The position numbers were made by a program, and so were the translations under genes. Below are positions 1 through 5,275 of a stretch of 6,592 bases of DNA, in pieces. Within the stretch, counting starts at the first letter, position 1. Each line of letters starts with the position of its first letter. The notes under the pieces were generated by a model, which saw nothing but the letters and a program-made list of their open reading frames with translations, ran no database searches and was not told where the DNA came from. The DNA is from Sulfurovum sp. (lineage in GTDB: Bacteria; Campylobacterota; Campylobacteria; Campylobacterales; Sulfurovaceae). Where the stretch lies: assembly GCA_015661795.1 (NCBI GenBank), contig DQVJ01000224.1:1-6592 (forward strand). Direction: 5' to 3'.

Positions 1-374
1 ACTTCTTCAACGGCTTTTTGCAAATCCATATTGATAACACCAGGTTGTACAACAGCAACCATATTTTCCATGTCAATTTCTAGAATTTTATTCATATGTT
101 TCTCAAGACCAAGGGTAATGCCACCATTGGTTGGTAGAGCACCACCGGTAAATCCAGAACCTGCCCCTCTAGGCGTAATCACAATGTGGTGTTCGTTACA
201 ATAGCTGAGTATGGCAGAAATATCATTTTCATCTCTAGGGAAGATGACTGCCTCGGGTTCAAAACGTGTACGTGTAGCATCATAAGAGTATGCAATAAGG
301 TGTGCCCTGTCACTGTAGACATTTTCTGATCCTACAATATTTTCAAAGTGTTTGATGTGTTTTTTATCTAGCAT
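1..374 (-). CDS. glcD: FAD-linked oxidase, GlcD-type (glycolate/lactate oxidase subunit), N-terminal 124 residues, cut by window edge
   Basis: The gene starts at the ATG on 374-372 and runs off the left edge, so only the first 124 codons are visible. The translation begins MLDKKHIKHFENIVG and carries the PCMH-type FAD-binding motif PRGAGSGFTGG at residues 68-78, followed by a conserved GGI segment and VVQPGV at 108-113. This is the N-terminal FAD-binding half of the family that oxidises 2-hydroxy acids such as glycolate or D-lactate and passes electrons to the respiratory chain, usually at the inner face of the membrane. The start codon lies one base after the stop of the upstream pgbA-like gene (TAA-C-ATG) and no clear Shine-Dalgarno sequence precedes it, so translation is probably coupled to that gene. 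The substrate cannot be told from this part; D-lactate dehydrogenase is the main alternative. Confidence 0.88.
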   Translation of the reverse strand, partial: MLDKKHIKHFENIVGSENVYSDRAHLIAYSYDATRTRFEPEAVIFPRDENDISAILSYCNEHHIVITPRGAGSGFTGGALPTNGGITLGLEKHMNKILEIDMENMVAVVQPGVINMDLQKAVEE

Positions 375-375
375 G

Positions 376-1056
376 TTATATGGTATCCATTAGTTTATAA
401 TAATTTTCTGTGATCTCTTCAGAGAACCACCCCGCATCAATCTTATCAAAACGCATAAAGAAAGGTGACTTTCCTTTGCTGGGTAAACCACCCATTGTTT
501 TTTGTCCTACATATTGACCAGAAATTGGATCTAACAGTTTAGCTGTACCTTTTCCTACAATATAAATGAGCCCTACCTGATAACTTTTTGCAAAAGAAGC
601 AAGATTCTCTTTGTTGGGACGTGCATCTCCTTCTTTCGAAAGGAAAAGAGCAAACAAATCAGGGTGTACCCATCTTTTTTTATGCATGGATGTTATTTTT
701 GCATAGGTCTGGGCATCAGGAGCTAAAAGTAAAATATTTTCATAAAGATACCCGCCTATGACCTTATCACCCTTTTTTATGTTTGTATTTATAGTGGGAA
801 GTTCATCGTGGTGTATGATGTCGCTCTTTATGAGTTGAATGTCTTCAGAAGTATGTTGTACTAGTCGGCTGGTAATTGCTTTTAGTTCATTGCCATAGTC
901 ATGTATGACAACACCTGACATGCCATTGACTGGGAACGACTGTTTCAGGCTCACAGACTTGTCATTTACTTTAGAAATGGATGTATGTACTGTTGGTGGG
1001 AAGAAACCTGCAAACAGAGGCAGAGATATGAAGATAATCAGTGCAATTTGACGCAT
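376..1056 (-). CDS. Secreted PgbA-like protein (plasminogen-binding protein N-terminal domain family), 226 aa
   Basis: The start is taken as the ATG at 1056-1054 because AAAGGA lies five bases upstream; a TTG at 1092 would extend the frame by 12 residues but sits inside the likely promoter. The N-terminus MRQIALIIFISLPLFAG looks like a Sec signal peptide, with cleavage plausible after LFA at residue 16. Recognisable blocks are FPVNGMSGVVIHDYG (about 41-55), KVIGGYLYENILLLAP (about 98-113) and WVHPDLFALF (about 129-138). I recognise these as the N-terminal domain of the PgbA/PgbB proteins of Campylobacterota, but the longer C-terminal part of the H. pylori proteins is absent and the chain ends in KLMDTI. 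Plasminogen binding should therefore not be assumed; a periplasmic or surface role of unknown nature is more likely. It is the first gene of a two-gene unit with glcD. Confidence 0.8.
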   Translation of the reverse strand: MRQIALIIFISLPLFAGFFPPTVHTSISKVNDKSVSLKQSFPVNGMSGVVIHDYGNELKAITSRLVQHTSEDIQLIKSDIIHHDELPTINTNIKKGDKVIGGYLYENILLLAPDAQTYAKITSMHKKRWVHPDLFALFLSKEGDARPNKENLASFAKSYQVGLIYIVGKGTAKLLDPISGQYVGQKTMGGLPSKGKSPFFMRFDKIDAGWFSEEITENYYKLMDTI

Positions 1057-1061
1057 AAATT

Positions 1062-1067
1062 TCCTTT
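1062..1067 (-). promoter_or_regulatory. Ribosome binding site of the pgbA-like gene
   Basis: AAAGGA on the minus strand lies five bases before the ATG at 1056-1054. It supports that start over the in-frame TTG at 1092. Confidence 0.7.
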
Positions 1068-1083
1068 GGAATTGAATTGATTG

Positions 1084-1089
1084 ATTATA
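1084..1089 (-). promoter_or_regulatory. Candidate -10 box for pgbA-like gene and glcD
   Basis: A perfect TATAAT on the minus strand, preceded directly by TTG, would place the transcript start near 1077, giving a leader of about 20 bases that includes the ribosome binding site. No convincing -35 box is seen, which is common for promoters of Campylobacterota. Position and match are good, but the region is AT-rich. Confidence 0.5.
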
Positions 1090-1152
1090 CAAGTAAATGT
1101 GTTAAACTTTATTGATGAGAAGTAAATGCCAGTCTCCTTAACCTTTTTGCGT

Positions 1153-1158
1153 TATAAT
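1153..1158 (+). promoter_or_regulatory. Candidate -10 box for csd3
   Basis: A perfect TATAAT lies 35 bases before the csd3 ATG, behind a T-rich run at 1144-1148. Transcription would start near 1165, giving a leader of about 29 bases containing the G-rich stretch 1176-1181. It faces away from the pgbA-like promoter, so the 137-base gap 1057-1193 holds two divergent promoters and nothing else I can recognise. Confidence 0.5.
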
Positions 1159-1193
1159 TATCTGACTTGATAGATGGGGGGACAAGAAGCAGA

Positions 1194-2441
1194 ATGAAGT
1201 ACATTTTACTATTTTTAATGCTGGCTATTCCTCTAGCTGCAGCCAAAGTGACCGTATCTAAATGGCAGGAAGGTCAAACATTTTCTGAATATCTAGAATC
1301 CCGTAATATATCAACAAAGCTGATAAAGAGCATTTCACAAGAGGATCAGAAATTTCTAAGTGAAATTAGTACGAGACATATGTTTTACGAACTAAAAGAG
1401 AAGTCAGGGGAAGTCATACAAGTGCTTATTCCCATCAGTGAAGTGATGCAAATACATGTGAGTAAAGATAAAAACAGTTCTGAATACAGCTTTGATATTA
1501 TACCTATTGAGTACAGCACTGGGGAGTATTATGCCAAGATAGTGGTTGAAAATAATCCTTATACAGATACTTTAAATACTGTGAAAAACAAAGATGTAGC
1601 CAAGCGCCTAAGTTCAGCACTCAAAGGTGCTATAGATGGTAGAAAATTACATAAAGGTGATGAAATTAATTTCATTTATACCCAATATAAGCGAATGGGA
1701 AAACCTTATTTAATGCCAGATATTAAAATAGCCAGAGTAAAAATGGGTAAAAAAGAACAGTTTGTATATGTGGATGAAGATGGTGATGGGTTTTCAAAAT
1801 TGGGTAAATCTGTAGCTTATACTGTTAAGGGAAAGAAAAAAACAGTGTATACCAAACGGGTTCAGGTAAAGAGTAAACATTCACGATTTGGTATGCCTTT
1901 AAGACGTGTTCGTGTAACTTCGAGTTTCTCTTACAGAAGATTCCACCCGATACTACGCCGCTATAGACCACATCACGGTACTGACTTTGGTGCTAGGAAA
2001 GGTACGCCACTTTTGGCTGTGAATGCTGGAAGAATAAGTTTTGCAGGGCGCATGGGAGGGTATGGAAAAGTAGTCAAAATCAAACATAGTGGAGGATATG
2101 AGTCTTTGTATGCTCACCAGAGCCGTATCCGTGTAAAAAGAGGGCAAAGGGTCAAAAAAGGACAAGTGATAGGTTATGTAGGAAGTACAGGACGTAGTAC
2201 AGGACCTCATTTGCATTTTGGATTGAAAAAAAATGGAAGATGGATAAACCCAATGAAGGTATTACGAAAAAAATCTATCAAAACATCCATTCTTAAAAAA
2301 TTCACTAAATATGAAAATGTCACAACAACCAAATATAGAAATATTACGATAAAAGGTGTGAAAGAATATAAAGAAAAACTTTTGAGGTATATACAACTAG
2401 AAACGCCTTGTTATGTTTGGGAAGAGTCAGCAACGATTTAG
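1194..2441 (+). CDS. csd3: Csd3/Pgp3-type peptidoglycan peptidase (M23/LytM family), 415 aa
   Basis: This is a secreted zinc peptidase predicted to trim or cut peptidoglycan peptides in the periplasm. MKYILLFLMLAIPLAAA is a signal peptide with cleavage likely after residue 17. Residues about 20-190 form the Csd3-like N-terminal region, with LIPIS near 78-82 and NNPYTDTL near 120-127. The LytM domain covers about 240-355 and has all zinc and catalytic motifs: H260-x3-D264, H308 in YAH, and H339-L-H341 in GPHLHFG. The order and wording of these blocks match my memory of H. pylori Csd3 (HdpA), a D,D-carboxypeptidase and endopeptidase needed for helical shape, and Campylobacter Pgp3. A lysine-rich stretch with a DxDxDG motif (194-199) precedes the LytM domain. 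The ATG at 1194 is chosen over the in-frame TTG at 1167 because the signal peptide begins there. The Nudix gene follows 25 bases later. A general MepM-like endopeptidase is the alternative. Confidence 0.88.
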   Translation: MKYILLFLMLAIPLAAAKVTVSKWQEGQTFSEYLESRNISTKLIKSISQEDQKFLSEISTRHMFYELKEKSGEVIQVLIPISEVMQIHVSKDKNSSEYSFDIIPIEYSTGEYYAKIVVENNPYTDTLNTVKNKDVAKRLSSALKGAIDGRKLHKGDEINFIYTQYKRMGKPYLMPDIKIARVKMGKKEQFVYVDEDGDGFSKLGKSVAYTVKGKKKTVYTKRVQVKSKHSRFGMPLRRVRVTSSFSYRRFHPILRRYRPHHGTDFGARKGTPLLAVNAGRISFAGRMGGYGKVVKIKHSGGYESLYAHQSRIRVKRGQRVKKGQVIGYVGSTGRSTGPHLHFGLKKNGRWINPMKVLRKKSIKTSILKKFTKYENVTTTKYRNITIKGVKEYKEKLLRYIQLETPCYVWEESATI

Positions 2442-2453
2442 AGTGCTAAAAGC

Positions 2454-2459
2454 AAAAGG
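2454..2459 (+). promoter_or_regulatory. Ribosome binding site of the Nudix gene
   Basis: AAAAGG lies seven bases before the ATG at 2467. It decides that start over an in-frame ATG at 2413, which would overlap the end of csd3 and add 18 residues outside the Nudix fold. Confidence 0.65.
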
Positions 2460-2466
2460 TAAAATA

Positions 2467-3051
2467 ATGAAAAAACATCAAAATATAATAGAAAACTTCA
2501 AATTAAACAAATTGGTTAATCCACAGTATGTCTCTGCTGCCTTGGTTACTTACACACAAAATGGTGTGGATAAAGACTGGGAAGTTGTAAAGGCACATGA
2601 CAGTGTATCTATTTTAATTTACCACAAAAGTAAAGATGCTTTTGTGGTAGTAAAACAGTTTAGACCTGCTGTCTACCTGAACAATAACAACGGTATGACT
2701 ATTGAGCTTTGTGCGGGTATTGTTGATAAAGATCTTTCTTTGGCAGAAATTGCCAAAGAAGAGGTTGAAGAAGAATGTGGGTTTGAGGTAGATGTAGAAG
2801 ATTTGGAAAAAATTACTTCTTTTCATACTTCAGTGGGTTTTGCAGGGAGTAAACAGATGCTCTATTATGTTGAGGTAGATGAGAATATGCAGATACATGA
2901 TGGCGGTGGTGTAGATGATGAACAGATAGAAGTTATATATCTGCCTGTAAATGAGGCCAAACAATTTATATATGATGAAAGCATAGCAAAATCACCAGGT
3001 TTGATGTTCGCTTTTATGTGGTATTTTGAAAAAAATAGTCAGCATACATAA
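2467..3051 (+). CDS. Nudix hydrolase, NUDT14-like nucleoside diphosphate-sugar pyrophosphatase, 194 aa
   Basis: The protein has a Nudix box starting at G84: GIVDKDLSLAEIAKEE, then VEEECGF. The metal-binding glutamates of the REUXEE core are present as E99, E102 and E103, with G105 following. Two usual positions differ: the box glutamate is L90 and the arginine is E98. The segments IELCAG (79-84) and TSVGFAGSKQ (121-130) resemble, from memory, NUDT14-type UDP-sugar and ADP-ribose pyrophosphatases, so a nucleoside diphosphate sugar is the likely substrate; this is inference. The protein has no signal peptide and is cytoplasmic. It follows csd3 by 25 bases on the same strand and is probably co-transcribed, but no clear link to wall trimming is known to me. 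It ends 17 bases from the convergent aguB. Confidence 0.85.
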   Translation: MKKHQNIIENFKLNKLVNPQYVSAALVTYTQNGVDKDWEVVKAHDSVSILIYHKSKDAFVVVKQFRPAVYLNNNNGMTIELCAGIVDKDLSLAEIAKEEVEEECGFEVDVEDLEKITSFHTSVGFAGSKQMLYYVEVDENMQIHDGGGVDDEQIEVIYLPVNEAKQFIYDESIAKSPGLMFAFMWYFEKNSQHT

Positions 3052-3068
3052 TATTTGTTGTATCTCAA

Positions 3069-3947
3069 TTATAGTTCATCACAAAAACGTTTGAGTAGAC
3101 AGTGGTATGATTCTATACGTCTGTCACGTAAAAAAGGCCAGATATCCCGTATTTCTTTGGTACGTGTATGCGCAATGTCAGCATAAAGAATAGTCTCACC
3201 TTGATGTTTGGCATGGGCTAGCATCTCACCTTGCGCTCCACAGACAAAAGAGTTACCCCAAAACCGTATACCTTTAAATACCCCACTGCTGTCTTTTTCA
3301 AAACCTACACGGTTACAGCTGAGTACGGGTATCCCATTGGCTATGGCATGTGAGCGTTGGATGGTAACCCAAGACTCTAGTTGTCTATTTTTTTCATCTG
3401 TACTGTCATCATCGAACCAGCCTATAGCGGTGGGATAGATGAGTACATCTGCACCTTTGAGCGCCATGATACGAGCAGCTTCAGGATACCATTGATCCCA
3501 GCAGATAAGTATGCCTAGATTACCTACAGAGGTGTGAATAGGTTCAAATCCTAAATCCCCTGGTGTGAAATAAAATTTTTCATAAAAACCTGGGTCATCA
3601 GGGATATGCATTTTTCGGTATTTCCCTGCAATGGATCCATCTTTTTCAAATACAACGGCAGTGTTATGATAAAGTCCTGCAGTACGTTTTTCAAAAAGCG
3701 ATGTCACCAGTACTATTTCGTTTTGTTTTGCAATGTTAGACCAAAAAAGAATATCTTCCTCAAAACTATTAGCATATGCAAAAAATTTGGTATCTTCACT
3801 TTGACAGAAATATTCTGTTTGATGAAGTTCTTGAAGGACTACGAGTTGAGCACCATTATGTGCTGCTTGAGTGATGTGTTGACATGTCACTTGAAGCGTC
3901 TTGTTTTTAGTTGCATAATACTGTTGTTGGATAAGTGCTATTTTCAT
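3069..3947 (-). CDS. aguB: N-carbamoylputrescine amidohydrolase, nitrilase superfamily, 292 aa
   Basis: This cytoplasmic enzyme hydrolyses N-carbamoylputrescine to putrescine, CO2 and ammonia, the last step of the agmatine route to polyamines. The nitrilase-type catalytic residues are visible: E40 in LQELHQTEYFCQ, K112 in YRKMHIPDDPGFYEK, and nucleophile C149 in ILICWDQWYPEAAR. The HIPDDPGFYEKFYFTPGD segment (114-131) and the WDQWYPEAAR segment are typical of AguB rather than of other amidases. The length of 292 residues is normal for the family. The start ATG at 3947-3945 has no strong Shine-Dalgarno sequence. Its pathway partner aguA lies on the same strand 1.3 kb upstream, separated by two opposite-strand CAP genes. 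It is convergent with the Nudix gene. Confidence 0.93.
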   Translation of the reverse strand: MKIALIQQQYYATKNKTLQVTCQHITQAAHNGAQLVVLQELHQTEYFCQSEDTKFFAYANSFEEDILFWSNIAKQNEIVLVTSLFEKRTAGLYHNTAVVFEKDGSIAGKYRKMHIPDDPGFYEKFYFTPGDLGFEPIHTSVGNLGILICWDQWYPEAARIMALKGADVLIYPTAIGWFDDDSTDEKNRQLESWVTIQRSHAIANGIPVLSCNRVGFEKDSSGVFKGIRFWGNSFVCGAQGEMLAHAKHQGETILYADIAHTRTKEIRDIWPFLRDRRIESYHCLLKRFCDEL

Positions 3948-3968
3948 AGTTTGATTTTAACATAAATC

Positions 3969-3978
3969 AGTATAAAAT
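3969..3978. promoter_or_regulatory. Possible overlapping divergent -10 elements between aguB and the first CAP gene
   Basis: In the 47-base gap between the two start codons, the plus strand reads TATAAAAT at 3971-3978 and the minus strand reads TATACT across 3974-3969. Either could be a -10 box, and the two share four bases. Both would give leaders of only about 12-15 bases. AT-rich sequence makes chance matches likely. Confidence 0.25.
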
Positions 3979-3984
3979 GTAAAA

Positions 3985-3990
3985 AAGAGG
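3985..3990 (+). promoter_or_regulatory. Ribosome binding site of first CAP gene
   Basis: AAGAGG lies four bases before the ATG at 3995. The spacing is short but acceptable, and this is the first in-frame start. Confidence 0.55.
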
Positions 3991-3994
3991 TTTT

Positions 3995-4588
3995 ATGAAA
4001 ACGGTCAAAGTATCAATCTACATAATTATAGTTACATTGTCTTTAAACAACTGTGGTTCCCATAAAGTCTATACACAAAGTACTATGGTGTCAAAGCCGT
4101 ATCCTGCACCTTCATTAGATAGAAATATACAAGAAAAATACCTTCAAGCCATCAATAAGGTACGTTCTACACGAAGAAGTTGTGGGAAGGAGGGAAGTTT
4201 TCCTGCAGTTCCAGCCTTAAGATGGAATGATGCACTATATAGAGCTGCTTATGAGCATAGTAATGATATGCTACAGAGTAAAATATTTAGCCATAAAGGT
4301 TCTGGAAGACAATCTGACTGGACAGCCAGAGTACAAAACTATCATAAAGGAAGCAACTTTAAAGCACGTATTGAAAATAATGGCTATAAACAATGGAAAA
4401 ACATTGCTGAAAATATAGAAGCAGGCGCATCTACACTAGAGCAAGTCATGCAACATTGGCTTAATGCAGATGCACATTGTGCCAATATCATGAACCCTGA
4501 TTTTACAGATGTAGGTATGGCACACACCTATAAAAAAGACTCAAAATGGGTACACTATTGGACACAAAATTTTGCAGCACATCAATGA
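3995..4588 (+). CDS. Secreted CAP-domain (SCP/YkwD-like) protein, probable lipoprotein, 197 aa
   Basis: The N-terminus MKTVKVSIYIIIVTLSLNNC looks like a lipoprotein signal with C20 as the lipidated residue, although asparagine just before the cysteine is unusual for a lipobox. Residues about 46-195 form a CAP domain. Typical motifs are RWNDALYRAAYEHSNDM (76-92), H100 in FSHKGSG, E139 in AENI, H161 in AHCANIMNPDF, and YWTQNF at 188-193. C63 and C162 are also present in the neighbouring paralogue and may form a disulphide in the periplasm. Bacterial CAP proteins of this kind are widespread and mostly of unknown function; an envelope role is likely. The next gene is a tandem copy about half identical by eye. 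The pair sits between aguB and aguA on the opposite strand. Confidence 0.85.
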   Translation: MKTVKVSIYIIIVTLSLNNCGSHKVYTQSTMVSKPYPAPSLDRNIQEKYLQAINKVRSTRRSCGKEGSFPAVPALRWNDALYRAAYEHSNDMLQSKIFSHKGSGRQSDWTARVQNYHKGSNFKARIENNGYKQWKNIAENIEAGASTLEQVMQHWLNADAHCANIMNPDFTDVGMAHTYKKDSKWVHYWTQNFAAHQ

Positions 4589-4622
4589 AGTCAGTTTTAT
4601 GTTAATTTAAAATGGATATCAA

Positions 4623-4628
4623 TATAAT
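4623..4628 (+). promoter_or_regulatory. Candidate -10 box for second CAP gene
   Basis: A perfect TATAAT lies 25 bases before the ribosome binding site and ATG region, in the 64-base gap between the CAP genes. It would start transcription near 4635, so the second gene may have its own promoter as well as read-through. No hairpin terminator is seen in the gap. Confidence 0.4.
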
Positions 4629-4640
4629 AGGGATATAGTA

Positions 4641-4647
4641 AAAAGGG
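4641..4647 (+). promoter_or_regulatory. Ribosome binding site of second CAP gene
   Basis: AAAAGGG lies five bases before the ATG at 4653, a strong match with good spacing. Confidence 0.65.
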
Positions 4648-4652
4648 TTATC

Positions 4653-5273
4653 ATGTATAAGGTAATGTTTTATGGTTTAATGTCTCTTGTTGTTATGGGG
4701 TGTGGTGGGAGTTCTAATAGTAATGCTTCGGAGGGAAATATTACTGTTAACACTCCTACTGCTATCACCAGTCCGAAACCTTTTGATGCACCACTAATAG
4801 ATAGTGTAACAATGCAGATATATCTAGATGCAATAAATAATGCTAGGGCTATTGAGCAAGATTGTGGGATAGAAGGGATAAAGAAAGCTGTAGGTAAATT
4901 AACATGGAATGATGCCCTATATAAAGCAGCTTATGAACATAGTGAAGATTTAGCACAGAGTGATACTTTTTTACATGAAGGATCAGGGACAAATTCAGAT
5001 TGGACTGCACAGGTACAAAACCTAGGTAAGGGAAGTTCACTTAAGGATAGAGTTGAAAACAATGGTTATAGTAATTGGAAAACGATTGGAGAAAATATTT
5101 CAGGTGGAAACAATCAAGATTTAGCACAAGAGGCAATTGATGCATGGATTGCTAGTGATAGGCATTGTGCTGTTTTAATGAATCCAGACTATAAAGAAGT
5201 AGGTATGGGACATGTTGAAAAAATTGGATCAAACTTAACACATTACTGGACACAAAATTTTGGTGCTAGATAA
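4653..5273 (+). CDS. CAP-domain (SCP/YkwD-like) lipoprotein, tandem paralogue, 206 aa
   Basis: MYKVMFYGLMSLVVMGC gives a good lipobox with C17 as the lipidated residue, followed by a glycine- and serine-rich linker and a Pro/Thr-containing stretch up to about residue 50. The CAP domain spans about 55-204: WNDALYKAAYEHSEDL (85-100), H108 in FLHEGSG, E147 in GENIS, H171 in RHCAVLMNPDY, and YWTQNF at 198-203. The cysteine pair C71 and C172 matches that of the upstream copy. Glycine residues after C17 would favour outer-membrane sorting if the usual Lol rule applies. The two proteins share about half their residues in the CAP domain but differ in signal and linker, so this looks like an old tandem duplication rather than a recent one. 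Its stop is two bases from the convergent stop of aguA. Function is unknown. Confidence 0.87.
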   Translation: MYKVMFYGLMSLVVMGCGGSSNSNASEGNITVNTPTAITSPKPFDAPLIDSVTMQIYLDAINNARAIEQDCGIEGIKKAVGKLTWNDALYKAAYEHSEDLAQSDTFLHEGSGTNSDWTAQVQNLGKGSSLKDRVENNGYSNWKTIGENISGGNNQDLAQEAIDAWIASDRHCAVLMNPDYKEVGMGHVEKIGSNLTHYWTQNFGAR

Positions 5274-5275
5274 GT

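Noticed and set aside
1057..1092. Upstream TTG start for the pgbA-like gene
   Set aside because: It overlaps the candidate -10 box, while the ATG at 1056 has a good ribosome binding site.
1167..1193. Upstream TTG start for csd3
   Set aside because: It would put nine polar residues before the signal peptide and lies at the predicted transcript start.
1953..2216. Minus-strand open frame of 87 codons inside csd3
   Set aside because: It is antisense to the LytM domain with all zinc motifs and shows no recognisable protein features.
2413..2466. Upstream ATG start for the Nudix gene
   Set aside because: It overlaps the end of csd3, whereas the ATG at 2467 has AAAAGG at good spacing.
2614..2826. 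Minus-strand open frame of 70 codons opposite the Nudix gene
   Set aside because: It is antisense to the Nudix box and has no protein features of its own.
3208..3438. Plus-strand open frame of 76 codons opposite aguB
   Set aside because: It is antisense to a well-conserved gene, with no ribosome binding site or domain.
3606..3965. Plus-strand open frame of 119 codons opposite aguB
   Set aside because: It lies antisense to conserved AguB catalytic segments; its cysteine- and phenylalanine-rich translation resembles no family I know.
4227..4418. Plus-strand open frame within the first CAP gene, and a similar minus-strand one at 4849-5040 in the second
   Set aside because: Both overlap the conserved CAP core in another frame and have no independent support.
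3995..5273. CAP gene pair as a toxin, phage or defence module
   Set aside because: No integrase, immunity partner or mobile-element ends are visible, and CAP lipoproteins are common envelope proteins in many bacteria.
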